A DNA stretch of 64,000 nt from Monodelphis domestica (taxonomy: Eukaryota; Chordata; Mammalia; Didelphimorphia; Didelphidae), in assembly GCF_027887165.1 (NCBI RefSeq), contig NC_077230.1, positions 35,353,351 through 35,417,350 on the forward strand, in the 5' to 3' direction. The position numbers were made by a program, and so were the translations under genes. The notes under the pieces are model-generated. The model saw nothing but the letters and a program-made list of their open reading frames with translations. It was not told where the DNA came from and did no database searches. Of the stretch, positions 35,384 to 45,779 are shown piece after piece (positions within the stretch are counted from its first letter, which is position 1; the number at the start of each line of letters is the position of its first letter).

Positions 35384-35972
35384 CAGGTATTTGCTTTTGT
35401 CCTCTGCTGAGGATTTTTGACTGACAAGTTCAATCTTGCAACTATCCCATTTTATATTCTTTCTTTTTGTGAGTGTCCAATTCAAGAATACATAGAGATG
35501 AGACTTTGACAAAGACAACAAAAAACAGAAACACACAACATTGTGACAAGCATGCTTTGAAAGGAAAAAAATCAGTCTTTTAGGATCCATTCTAAAGAAA
35601 AAATATAATTTCCCTCTCACCCTTAGAGTATCTCGTATACTCACCACCGAGGGGATCTCCGTAGCATTGAAACTTTGCATGACCAGCACACAGCATCGGG
35701 GGTTCTCCAAAGAGAACCAAAAGAAGGGTTCCAAGAAAAGAAAAGAATGGGGGGAAGAGGGTCCCTAATAGGGGACAGTTTAAACTAAAAAGCGAAAGAG
35801 AGAGAGAAAAAGTTGGGGAACAGAGGAGGCCCACAAATACTGCACTCTCTCTGTTCGATTCTTCTGCCCATCCGAGCTGCAGTCTCGGGGCAAAAGCTGT
35901 TAACTCTTCCTCATCCTATGACCAGCAAAGGAATCGGGGTTACGAATGAAAGTCCCTGTCCAGGCAGCCATT
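35384..35972 (-). promoter_or_regulatory. ERV A leader with primer site and candidate splice donor
   Basis: In minus-strand sense, the bases after the LTR read TGGCTGCCTGGACAGGGAC, close to the lysine-tRNA primer site of beta- and lentiviruses (TGGCGCCCGAACAGGGAC). About 325 bases further, GGTGGTGAGTATAC near 35,640 is a good 5' splice-donor candidate, placed as expected for making env mRNA. Overlapping open frames in the leader (35,333-35,834) show no gag features. Confidence 0.7.
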
Positions 35973-36479
35973 TGTAAGACTCTATGGCTTACAAGACTCA
36001 TCCACAGTGTCGGCCAGTCCTGTGACATCCCGTTTGGGGTAACGAAAAATGAAGAGTAACAAAAGAAGAGATGGACACTATATGAAAAGAGAGAAATAGT
36101 GCCAATTTTATTTGCTTCACCCAGAACTTTTATAGGCAAAGACTACTTAGACAAAACCCACAGGAATTTATGATTCTTCATTCCAGAAACCCTAACCTTG
36201 GTCCAGGGATAGGCAGGTGTTCAAAGGTTAACCCACATCCTTCGTTTATTACAAATACAAACAAGGGGAAGAGGGGCAGACAAGGGGATAGGCGCCCACC
36301 TAATCGCAATTTGCCTTTCATAAATGTTATCCTGCATCCTTCATGTTTACTGTTCCATCCTTGGTCCCAGGATGGGTGAAGGTCAATCCTCATCTTTGTC
36401 TGAAGCAAAGACAAGCAAGTCCACAACTTTATCTTAAGCAAATACAAATAAAGAAAAGAGGAGGTAATCCTCAACTACA
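35973..36479 (-). repeat. ERV A 5' LTR
   Basis: 507 bp, upstream LTR in minus-strand sense. It carries the same TATA and AATAAA arrangement as the 3' copy and is identical to it over about the right-hand 410 bases. The right flank, AGGAAG (36,480-36,485), is the second copy of the target duplication. Confidence 0.92.
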
Positions 36480-36485
36480 AGGAAG

Positions 36486-37440
36486 GGCTTGATAAATTGG
36501 TCTAGCACATGTGCTCTAGTGAAACTGGCCATTCAATAATGTATTGAATCAGGACCAGGACGTAGGCAAGACTTGAATATTATTGGCATACCCAGAGGAG
36601 TCCCAGATAAAGTCAAGGCTAGAAATGAGATAGCTGCTGGTGTGGATCTCTTTTCTGGTGGGAAACTATAAATAAGAATGTGAATTGGATTAATTACAGT
36701 TACTACAACAGATTTATAAACTATACTAGGGATGCAATTATAGGTTTAGCTCAGCAACTGGAAGCAAGCAGTCAGATGACATGGGATAATGGAGTTGTCT
36801 TATATATGTCCCTGACAAAGGAAGGAGTTTGTGCTAGGATAGGAGGATCTTGCTGTACATATATACCTAATAATAGAACTGGAATGACCTCCAGGAATTA
36901 ATGCAGAGTAAAGGGAGTAGAACCAGGAGAATATTGTACAAAGAGACTGATACACTGTGGTACAATCGAATGTAATGGACTTCTCTACTAGCAGCAATGC
37001 TGTGATCCAGGACAATTCTGAAGGACTTATGAGAAAGATGCTGACCACATCCAGAGAAAGAACTGTGGGACCAGAAATTCAGAAGAAAAACAACTGCTTG
37101 ATCACGTGGGTTGATGGGGATATATGATTGATTGGTGATGTAGACTCTAAATGATCACTCTAGTGCAATTATTATCAATAATATGGAAATGGGTCTCGAT
37201 CAATGAAAAAAAATAAACTAACTCAACATAAAAAATACCTAATAATACATCCCCAGATGAATCTCTCACAAGAGCACTTAGAGACTTAAGTGTTCTCTTG
37301 AAAGAATTGTAGAGTATGCATATTTTAGTTCAAAACCATTCTAACCAGAGAGTTCCTCAAATGGTGATTTTGAGAAAGCAGAAAATTCCTAACTTGAAAG
37401 AGATAGCTCAGCCTAAGAGGTGACCTGAATCAAACTTAGT
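36486..37440 (+). pseudogene. ERV D env remnant, transmembrane part
   Basis: Continues the env cut by ERV A at 22,464. VNWINYSYYNRFINYTRDAI-like sequence lies at 36,670-36,740. EGVCARIGGSCCTYIPNN at about 36,825-36,875 is an intact CX6CC loop. After an L1 insertion it resumes at 37,248 with codons for the S-PDESL continuation, then a decayed cytoplasmic end (37,290-37,440) that parallels 47,220-47,400 in ERV C. It is not a working gene. Confidence 0.75.
36863..37247 (+). mobile_element. L1 3'-end fragment inserted in ERV D env
   Basis: 36,876-37,234 is the end of L1 ORF2 and its 3' UTR (AGTAAAGGGAGTAGAACCAG, ACTGATACACTGTGGTACAA) with an A-rich tail. It is flanked by a perfect 13-bp duplication ATACCTAATAATA at 36,863-36,875 and 37,235-37,247, which re-creates the env codons on both sides. 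Confidence 0.9.
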
Positions 37441-38355
37441 GCTTCAGCTCTTTGATGAAGACTCTAAAGAGGGGAAATAATGTAAACTTTGAAGTGAAAA
37501 TTGGTATATTTGTATGGGTTGGATTTGTGCATTATCCCCTAACATACATTAATTAGTATTAGTAATCATAGATTGGCAACTTCCTATAGAAAATTAGTGA
37601 AAGTTAGATGCCCTTCAGAAGGGAGATACCAAGCTCTCCTCATGAAGACTAAAAAAATCCCCTCCCCAAACAGTTTTATATATTATACATAAATATACAC
37701 CTTTAATTCACTCTTTTCTAATGTGGCCAACCCCCTTCCGCTTCTTTTCTTCCATGGGAATGGATTGACACTTCCCATGGGAAAAGTTTTAAACCTCACA
37801 ATTATAATCTTGACTGAAAGGTCTTGGACATGCCTAAATTCTGATTCAACTTAGAAATTGCAAACTTAAGGAAAGCTCCCATAGGCTTGGAAGCACTGGG
37901 AAAAGTTGAGGGTAGAACAAGAACAAGATAAAGCAATATAACATACAAAAACATTTTGTGGTGGGCAGCACAGGTGGTGGGTAGCAAGGAGCCAAGTATT
38001 GTGTTACATTCCTATCAATTCTGAATTCATGTGAACATCTTTGGATACTGTTGCTGAGAGACCATTGCAAACAGTGCTCCTGTCCTCTCCCCTTTTCCTA
38101 AATGAAGACATATTTTTCTCTGCTAGCACCTTATCAAGTCTCCTGTCTGCACATTAGAGTGATTTCTAGGGTGCAAGTTCCCCCCAAATTTCATTCCACA
38201 CACCTCTCAGAGTAAGACTGTCCCTTTTCCTCAAAACATTTGGCCTGTCTGCTCTAAATTTCAGAAACCTTGGGTGACTTATCTAGTCCAGAGACAGGCT
38301 TCAGTCAGGGAACAAATCCAGGAAGGATAATTGATAACAAAGGAACCCAGAGGTG
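37441..38355 (+). other. ERV D 3' region with partial LTR
   Basis: Post-env sequence. From about 38,195 (CACACACCTCTCAGAGTAAG, then TTTGGCCTGTCTGCT) through 38,345 (GGGAACAAATCCAGGAAGGAT) it matches the middle of the LTR at 45,041-45,594, so part of a related LTR lies here, directly abutted by the start of another LTR at 38,356. Boundaries are uncertain. Confidence 0.5.
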
Positions 38356-39538
38356 TGTGGAGTGAAATTAGTGTATAATTCTCAGAGGAACATTTTGGCT
38401 TATACCCCTAAAATTTTAAGGAAGAGCATCTCTTTGCAGGACAGGGTAGCCTCAGCCCCATCAGCACAAAAACCTTTTAGTCCTTTTGTTCTGACACAGA
38501 AATAATTGTATCTTTCCAATAAGAAGTGTACTTAAACTTTTCCTTTGCGTTTCCCCCTCTAGTCATAGCTCAATAAATTTAGGAGCTAGTTAGCAACTAG
38601 AGGATAGGAAAACTTCCTTTGGAACCTTCCCAGTCCCTTTTCTATGAACAAGCCCTTTGTGCAAGCTCTCACCTTTGTGCCAGCTTCTTATCCTCCCTGC
38701 TTCCAGTTTCTCAGCTAACATTTTAACTGCCCTAACTAGCACCTTTGAAATGCAGACACCTTCCATTCATCCCCCACAGCCCAGAGACTTGGCAGCATGC
38801 CCAATTAACATTCCAAAACATGCCTGCTAGAGAAAACCCAGGTAAGAGAGAAGACCAGAAAAGAGACTCAGAGGAGCATCTCAGATGAGGTATGACCCAG
38901 TTGCCCTTGAGAAAACAGAAAATAAATGTAACTCCCCAGTTTACTGGCTGGCATCAAAGGTTTCATAAATTGTCCCTAATTAAATATGTCGTAAAATGCA
39001 TTCAGACCCTGTCGTCAATTTGAAAGCTAGTCTCAGTTCCCAGGAGGCCGGAACTCATCAGGGTAGCGGACTGATGAGATAAAAGATGATCAATGTAACA
39101 TCTATGTAACAACACAGATGATATATCTTATTTCACAATACGTGAAATAAGTATCCCTTTTTCCTATAAATAGGAACAGGGTCTGAATGCATTTTACGAC
39201 ATATTTCCACTCCAAACGAAGACAAGTACAATAACAAAACTCGGTAACTTTCTTGAAGACATCATGTTCCCTTGCCTATGTATACATTGTTCCTCCTCCA
39301 GCCCTACCTCACTGTCTCTCAGGACAAATTGGGACAGGAGGAAGGGCGGGAGTCGACCATTAGTAATCCTATAATTTGGCTCTTTGAATTCAATGCCTTG
39401 GCATTCCTCAGGCATCCAAAGCCAGGAATCCTCTTCCACAGAAAGTTACACTAATGTCTTATACTTTGGCTTCCTGATTCTCAGATTATATATTCATTTA
39501 AGTGGATGGGTCCATTGTTTGTGATCCTTTCCCACACA
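38356..39538 (+). mobile_element. ERV LTR (D/C family) with internal insertion
   Basis: The left edge, TGTGGAGTGAAATTAGTG then ATAATTCTCAG, matches the start of the LTR at 45,041. 39,185-39,538 (TGCCTATGTATACATTGTTCC, TTGGCTCTTTGAATTCAA, ending TTTCCCACACA) matches 45,240-45,594. The 0.75 kb in between (about 38,430-39,185) is extra and includes an inverted-repeat element. It is followed at 39,541 by TGGGGGTTCATCAAGGAT, a diverged proline-like primer site, so this can be the 5' LTR of ERV C and/or the 3' LTR of D. Confidence 0.6.
38982..39206. mobile_element. 225-bp element with perfect 31-bp terminal inverted repeats
   Basis: 38,982-39,012 begins AAATATGTCGTAAAATGC and is the exact reverse complement of 39,176-39,206 over 31 bases. 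Inside lie two further hairpins: CTCATCAG (39,055)/CTGATGAG (39,072), and CTTATTTCAC (39,128)/GTGAAATAAG (39,143). No coding frame. It looks like a small non-autonomous DNA transposon (MITE). The left flank is TTAA-like (AATTAAAT), but the right flank (TTTCCAC) does not repeat it, so the superfamily is undetermined. Confidence 0.7.
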
Positions 39539-39608
39539 GCTGGGGGTTCATCAAGGATCCGGGAACAGTAGGAAGCATCAGTCCCCACCCCCTTTTTTGG
39601 CATGGCTT

Positions 39609-40734
39609 AAGATGCACATTAGCAGGAAAGCAACAAATTGGGAAGCAATCTTCATAAAAACCTCTGACAAAGGTTTAATTACTCAAATTTACAAAGAGCT
39701 AAATCAATTGTACAAAAAAAATCAAGCCATTCTCCAATTGATAAATGGGCAAGGGACATGAACAGGCAGTTCTCAGCCAAAGAAATCAAAACTATTAATA
39801 AGCACATGAAAAAGTGCTCTACATCTCTTATAATCAGAGAGATGCAAATCAAAACAACTCTGAGGTATCACCTCACACCTAGCAGATTGGCTAACATGAC
39901 AGCAAAGGAAAGTAATGAATGCTGGAGGGGATGTGGCAAAGTAGGGACATTAATTCATTGTTGGTGGAGTTGTGAATTGATCCAACCATTCTGGAGGGCA
40001 ATTTGGAACTATGTCCAAAGGGCGATAAAAGAATGTCTGCCCTTTGATCTAGCCATAGCACTGCTGGGTTTGTACCCCAAAGAGATAAGGAAAAAGACTT
40101 GTACAAGAATATTCATAGCTGCACTCTTTGTGGTGGCCAAAAATTGGAAAATGAGGGGATGCCCTTCAATTGGGAAATGGCTGAACAAATTGTGGTATAT
40201 GTTGGTGATGGAATACTATTGTGCTCAAAGGAATAATAAAATGGAGGAATTCCACGGAGACTGGAACAACGTCCAGGAAGTGATGCAGAGCGAAAAGAGC
40301 AGAACCAGGAAAACATTGTACACAGAGACTGATACACTGTGGTACAATCGAAGGTAATGGACTCCTCCACTAGGGACAATGCAATGTCTGAACAATCTGC
40401 AGGGATCTAAAAAACACTATCCACAAGCAGAGGATAAACTGTGGGAGTAAAAACACTGATGAAAAGCAACTGCTTGACTACAGGGGCTGAGAGGAAATGA
40501 CTGAGGAGAGACTCTAAATGAACACTCTAGTGCAAATACCAACAACATGGAAATGTGTTCGAACCAAGAACACATGTGAAACCCAGTGGAATTGTGCGCA
40601 GGCTATGGGAGAAGTAGTGGGAGCGGGGTGAGGGGAGGAAAAGATAAATGATCATTGGTTCCAATGAATAATGTTTGTAAATAACCAAATAAAATAATGT
40701 TTAAAAAGTAAAAAAAAAAAAGATACACTTTAGC
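39609..40734 (+). mobile_element. 5'-truncated L1 (ORF2 end, 3' UTR, poly-A)
   Basis: An L1 3' half on the plus strand ending in A12 at about 40,720. The probable imperfect 15-bp duplication is AAGATGCACATTAGC (39,609-39,623) and AAGATACACTTTAGC (40,720-40,734). The 3' UTR (40,360-40,710) matches the minus-strand copy at 15,240-15,540. It is among the better preserved L1 copies here. Confidence 0.88.
39758..40357 (+). pseudogene. L1 ORF2p C-terminus, 199 residues
   Basis: An open frame for the last part of ORF2p, with [38 protein letters not shown] and [20 protein letters not shown]. Upstream codons continue in another frame because of an A8 run near 39,713-39,721. It is a truncated relic of a 5'-truncated copy and cannot act alone. 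Confidence 0.85.
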
Positions 40735-41020
40735 TAAGGTTTTATAGCTGCCTACCAGGAAGAGGGGTTTGGGAACTTTCAGCTAATTTTCAAGCATGGA
40801 GGGGAGTTGCAGAGGCTAAAGTACAAAGAAGATGAAAAATTTAGAAATTCAGAATTCAGCTGCAAGGAATTTTTAAGTGTAAAAGTAGCCTCTAAAAAGG
40901 GGGAGGGAAGTCCTGACTTTGAAAGCTTCTTTGGGTATGCTGTGTGAGATATGTGAAGCAGGGAGCTAGTGTGGAGCCTCACAGTATTCGTTTTTGGTGT
41001 CTCGAGGGGCCCAGCCAGAA
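40735..41020 (+). other. ERV C leader region
   Basis: Between the L1 insertion and the gag-like start. TTTTGGTGTCTCGAGGGGCCC at 40,991-41,011 looks like a diverged primer-site or leader motif of class-I ERVs. No open frame of note. Confidence 0.4.
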
Positions 41021-42600
41021 ATGGGAAAAAGCAAGTGTTGTATGTTCAAGAGATCCAGAGAAAAAAGAAGCTGGATAGAGTTTTTTGATCAAATAGCTCT
41101 AGAAGATCTTAGGTCTGTTAAAGGTTTGATGGAAGTGGAAAATTCTGACTAGGTGTGAGGAGGTGGTCTCCCCAGACAAAGGAAGTTTGGAGAGCAGACA
41201 CCTAGCATTCCTAGCTTGCTGGGCAGCTCAGGTAGTCATTGGGGGTGGTGGGGGAAGGTTGGTGCCAGGAACCTCATTTGCACAAGAGCATTCAGATGAA
41301 CCTGGTATAAGACTTGTGACTGGTGAATTGCTGATGAAGATGGTTGGCAGAGATTTTTGGAATGATAGAAATTCCAAACCTAGAAATAGATGAAGGTTAA
41401 TAGGGAAAGTGGGTCAGAGACATTCAAGAAAAAAGTGTAGTGGGGAAGATAAAGAATTAGCTGAGATTCCTAGGAAGAAAGAGTCTGTTAGGGATTACAA
41501 ACTTGTGATAGTGAACTAGACAAAAGTTAGACAAATTTTGATAGGAAGACATAAAATTATATTGTTTGAAATGGGCTGGAATTCCACTTGAAGAAAATGA
41601 AATTATGTGGCCTCATTTGGGATCAGCAGAAAACTTCATCTGTGAAAATTTGTTCCTTCTCATTAGCAGGAAACAACCTAGGAAATGAGGGAGAATTGCC
41701 TATGCTGCCCTCTGGCTGTTAGAGGTGGGAGCATTTGCTTTAAAAGAGGAAAAGGAGGAGAATTTAGCCTCTCCACCTGCTCCTCATGGATCTCTGTGTT
41801 GGGAGTTTAAACAGTTAACAGAGGACCAGAAAAACTTACCCCTGGATGGAGTACTGAAGCAATACCCATTGAAGGAAGTCCCACTAGCAGGGGAATAGAT
41901 ATTTTAATGCTCCCCTGAGTGGTTCTGGAGTGAGAAATTTTAAGAGAGAGTCTTCCAAAACCTGCTGGTAGACCCAACTGGGCTGGCAGAGCAATTTAAC
42001 CAATTTCTGGGACCAAGTATGTACACATGGAATGAAATGTCAATTTTGGAACCCCTCTTTTCAGAGGAAGAATTCGGTCAGATAAGACAAGCTGCTATGA
42101 GGGTCTGGGTTAATGAGCATCCCATAATCCAATGTGGACTGAGAAGTGAACAGAAATTTCCTCTCCAAGATTTGGGATCACAACAATCTGGCCCATTAGG
42201 AGAATATGAGAGATTTTAAAAGAATGGTTATTCAGTGTCCAAGAATCAGGACCTGAATGAAATATCTGAAACCAAACTGAAGAGAGATGAGAACCCCCCT
42301 TGATTTTTTGAACTATGGCCTAGATGTGACCAATCCCTGGCCAGATATTAGTAAGAAGCTCCAGAAAGTGCAAGACCGGGCAAATGAGCCCAGATGATTT
42401 CTTACAGCAAGCCCAAAAGATACTTGTGAAAGAAGAGGTACAGTAGTAAGGAGAGGAATGATTCCAAGAAAGAAAGGATAGAAAAATCAATTTGGATGAC
42501 CTCCAGAGACTACATATGTTCCTTTTATATGCTATAGTTGTGACAAAGCAGGCCGCTTAGGAAAGGATTGTCTTAAACAACAGAGAGAGCAGAAGATTCT
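41021..42600 (+). pseudogene. ERV C gag remnant
   Basis: ATGGGAAAAAGC at 41,021 opens a 43-codon frame starting MGKSKCC, a plausible matrix start with an acylatable glycine. Capsid-like sequence appears at 41,990-42,220 (YTWNEMSILEPLFSEEEFG and QIRQAAMRVW). A nucleocapsid-like knuckle, CYSCDKAGRLGKDC, lies at about 42,530-42,575, with arginine in place of the zinc-binding histidine. Frames are broken many times. Confidence 0.65.
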
Positions 42601-42639
42601 TTCACAGAAACTAAATACTGAAGGAGTTAGGGGCTCTTT

Positions 42640-42862
42640 GATGACTTCCATCCATAATCCTTGATAACACTGAATATGGGAGATCAGGATGTAGAATTTG
42701 CCTTTCTGAAGGATATAGGTTTTTCCTATATCTATCATATATATGTAGTATATAGATATGCTAGGTCTTTCTTTATTGTACTGGCCCCAGAAGCTAAACT
42801 TTGTAAAGTGAAACTTATTGTGATTAGGGTAAAAGGGGAAAATTTTCCTGTCTCCACCTAAA
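42640..42862 (+). pseudogene. ERV C protease-region remnant
   Basis: A 66-codon frame (42,661-42,861) with DQDVEFAFLKDIGFSY and LAPEAKLCKVKLI. Position between the nucleocapsid knuckle and RNase H suggests the protease region, but the catalytic D[ST]G is not visible. A TATATGTAGTATATAGATATG low-complexity stretch disturbs it. Confidence 0.35.
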
Positions 42863-43079
42863 GATAGTAGTGTCACCGAAAGATAGTAGTGGAATATGAG
42901 CAAGAGGAAATATCAGTGTAATTACAATTTGCAGAGAAGGAATCTCCAGACCCCATAAGGTGGGACTCAGAGGGAGAGGAGAAATGATCAGAACTGAAGA
43001 GGGCTTTATAGTCTGACTCAAGGATACTAAAATATGAAGTCTTGTTAGAGAAAGATAACCTAGTTCTGATATCAGATTC

Positions 43080-43385
43080 TAATTTGAACCCTGCAATTTT
43101 CTGTGGGGAACTGGGAAGAAGACTGCATGGAAGTAATAGACTACCAGACTAGAGTGAGGGAGGGTTTGCAAGAGTCTCCCCTCCTTGGGGAAGTGAATCT
43201 ATTTATAGATGAGTCCTCATGAGTCTTAGATGGAAAAAGGAGAAATGTATATGCTGCTGGATGGTGCTGGATGGAACCAATGCTACTCTAGTGGATAGAG
43301 GCTGCCCTCCAGAGACCTGTGAATTATATGCACACAACCAGACTTTGAAGAGGTTAGAAGGGAGAGACCTCATTTCTAGCAAAGG
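43080..43385 (+). pseudogene. ERV C RNase H remnant
   Basis: FIDESS-like codons near 43,200, then LDGKRRNVYAAGWCWM-like sequence, and RGCPPETCELYAHNQTLKRL at 43,300-43,360, corresponding to the SAQ-x-x-EL-x-AL helix of retroviral RNase H. Most of RT is missing upstream. Confidence 0.55.
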
Positions 43386-43735
43386 AAAAGGAAATTCTAG
43401 CTTATCTAGAATTATTGAATCAAGTGTTAACACACCTGCTGAGTCCAGAACAGCTGGCAGGAGTCAAAGTTTTGCTTGAATACTTTGTGCCTAGATATGA
43501 GTTTATTGAGAATATTGAATCTGATAATGGACCCAATTTTACATCCAAGGTATTGGAAGGATTAGCAAAAGCTTTAGAATTTGACTGGGATTTTCATTCC
43601 AAGTGGTGCCCTACTTCTTTAGGGAAGGTAGAGAGAATGAATCAAGAACTGAAGATGTCAGCTCACCAAGCTGATAGTGGAAACTCAATTACTATGGCCT
43701 TGGCCTTGCTGAGTATAAGAACAAAACCCTGAAGA
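43386..43735 (+). pseudogene. ERV C integrase core remnant
   Basis: A 105-codon frame (43,415-43,732) with IESDNGPNFTSKVLEGLAKA (second catalytic aspartate) and PTSLGKVERMNQELK (glutamate), which is the gamma/class-I form. The preceding zinc domain and first aspartate are absent: an internal deletion joins RNase H almost directly to the middle of the integrase core. Confidence 0.8.
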
Positions 43736-45040
43736 GATATTGGGTTGTCACCGCACACTGCTGAAACCTGAAGGCACAACTGTGAGAACTGCTGAATGAG
43801 GCTTGGCTCATTACACTTGAGTGAAAGGACCAGCTGAACATCTTCCCAGGAACACTGCTGAAACATGTTTCAAGTTTATTTAACTGTTTGTTGTCTGTCT
43901 CTTGTAACTCTGTATTGTTGTGAGCACACAAGGGTATGTGTGTGTGTGTGTGGGGGGGGGGGTTGGAAAGAAACCTCCAAGTTATTGATGAGGCAACTTT
44001 GTTTCTCTTTCCCCCATCATTCCAAAATATGTTTTTGTTGTGTTTCTTTTTTTTTTTGGAAAGACAAGACAAGGAGTTAAGAGATTCATAAAGGAACTTC
44101 TTTGAGTTTCTTAAACTCTAAGATAGCTTAACTAAATGAAAAGGGATCTTGCCCTCTGCTTTTTAGATGTCAGAGACTGGTAAAAAGTTGTCAGATTCTT
44201 CCCCTTTCTTCTCTGCCTGCCACAGAGAGGGATGATGGAAGACAGAAAGAGAATTGATCTCTCAATCGGATCTCCTAAATGGTGTTAATTTCAAGGTTGG
44301 AATATGTGCACATGTAGTTTTGGAAACTCACAGGTGATTCTGAAATGTGCTTGTTGAATCAAGTGAAATGAATATAAAGGTAGATTCAGTGTTGGAAATT
44401 GTCTAGAAGGTCTTGTTGAGATTACAGAAGGGTTTTATTCTATATCAATTTAGTAGTGAGAAAGTTGTTTGTTCTTACTGAGATTTAAAATGATGTAAAC
44501 TTTTGAACATATCAAGAATGGTTGTGATCTGAGTAAATTACAATTGAGGATTTATTAATGTCTTTCTGAACCAATGTAATAGGTAGCCAGTCTACTTGTC
44601 AGAAAAAGATTGCTTTAAGAAACAGATGAGAAGCATCTACCTAAGTGAGGTTTTGTTAATCATGGTCCTGTAAAAACAGAAAAGGGGACCTCCAGTTTTA
44701 ATTGACCATGATTGGAATATGAATATTGGGCTCAGAATTATGGCCCAGGAATTTCTGAATCTCTTACAGAACCTGGAGTAGAGAAATCTATCTGCAAAAG
44801 TGTTATTACTTATGTGTTTATAAGTATTGTTAAAAATCTGTGGATCTCTGTGAGCAACTTGGAGCAGAAGGAGCAAGTTTCCTGAGAAAATCCATCAACT
44901 CATTCCTGACTGTCAAAGATGTTTCTGAAGATGAAGTGTTTTGGCTATGGCAATGTTATTCAAGTGCAAATAAGTAATTGCTTTTGTAGAGAGGGAAACT
45001 AAAGCAAGTGAGAATAATATCTCTGAAGAAGAGGGGGGAT
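43736..45040 (+). other. ERV C 3' region lacking env
   Basis: After the integrase no env domain is seen before the LTR at 45,041. A (TG)n plus G-run microsatellite lies at 43,936-43,962. The end, AAGAGGGGGGAT (45,029-45,040), is a good polypurine tract for the following LTR. Confidence 0.55.
43936..43962. repeat. (TG)n followed by poly-G
   Basis: About eight TG units run straight into about ten G residues. Confidence 0.85.
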
Positions 45041-45594
45041 TGTGAGAGAATTAAATGTATAAAAATTCTCAGGGTAATGATATTTGGCTTGTAAACCCCA
45101 ATATTTTCAAGACCCAATCACAGTGTTCCTCTCAGAATAAGACTGTCCCCTTTCATCAATAAAGCATTTGGCCTGTCTGCTTGTTCAGTCTGGGAACAAA
45201 TCCAGGAAGGATAGTGTATTTATAGCAAAGGAACACAGAAGCAAGGACAGTAACACAACTCAGTAATCTTCTTGTTCCCTTGTCTATGTATACATTGTTC
45301 CTATGTATACAGTTCCTCACTGTATCTCCAGAGCAATCCAGGAAGTCATGAATCTGATAAGAAGAGCCTGGACAGGGGAAAGAGAGGGGAGTGGGGATAG
45401 GCTTCTTTTGTGATTAGTAATCCTAGAAATTGGCTCTTTGAATTCAACATGTTGGCATTTTCAGGCATCCAAAGTCAGTAGTGTCCCCTTCCATGAAAGG
45501 TACAATTAAGTCTATCTTATACTTTGACTTCCTGATTCTGAGATTACATATTCATTTAAGTGGAGGGGTTCGTTGTTTTCAACCCTTTCCCACA
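45041..45594 (+). repeat. ERV C-family LTR
   Basis: 554 bp starting TGTGAGAGAATTAAATG after a polypurine tract and ending TTTCCCACA. It contains an ATCAATAAAGCATTTGG polyadenylation region near 45,155. It matches the two parts of the LTR at 38,356-39,538. Env-like sequence resumes at about 45,800, beyond the LTR, so this is either the 3' LTR of a gag-pol element or a solo LTR inserted between pol and env. Confidence 0.7.
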
Positions 45595-45779
45595 CCGACT
45601 GGAATTGGGAAGGATTATTTTGATTTTGAATATAGTGATAGGTGCCAGAATAGTGATACCAGATATAGTGAGGAATTCTGGAGAGGATTAGAGAAGTGAG
45701 ACAAAATAAATGAACTTCGTGTTGGAGGAAAATATCAAACAGTGATATTAGACTTATACTCATTGTTGGCAGAACCACC

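Larger units (their letters stand above)
22465..36479 (-). mobile_element. ERV A: betaretrovirus-like provirus, minus strand
   Basis: A provirus with both LTRs (35,973-36,479 upstream in its sense, 22,465-22,969 downstream) and the 6-bp target duplication AGGAAG at 22,459-22,464 and 36,480-36,485, as usual for beta-type retroviruses. The primer site just inside the upstream LTR resembles a lysine-tRNA site. Pol shows a YMDD reverse transcriptase, RNase H and integrase, and env has a beta-type transmembrane subunit. Gag, protease and the first half of RT are missing; a non-coding block lies in their place. ERV B (26,914-33,553) is inserted inside. Without B the element is about 7.4 kb. It is non-autonomous and inserted in env of ERV D. 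Confidence 0.88.

Noticed and set aside
35333-35834. Minus-strand 133- and 80-codon frames in the ERV A leader
   Set aside because: Hydrophobic, low-complexity translations of a pyrimidine-rich leader; no gag or accessory domain recognised.
39050-39090. CTGATGAG as a hammerhead ribozyme core
   Set aside because: The required GAAA partner and stem arrangement are absent; CTGATGAG instead pairs with CTCATCAG to form a plain hairpin inside the inverted-repeat element.
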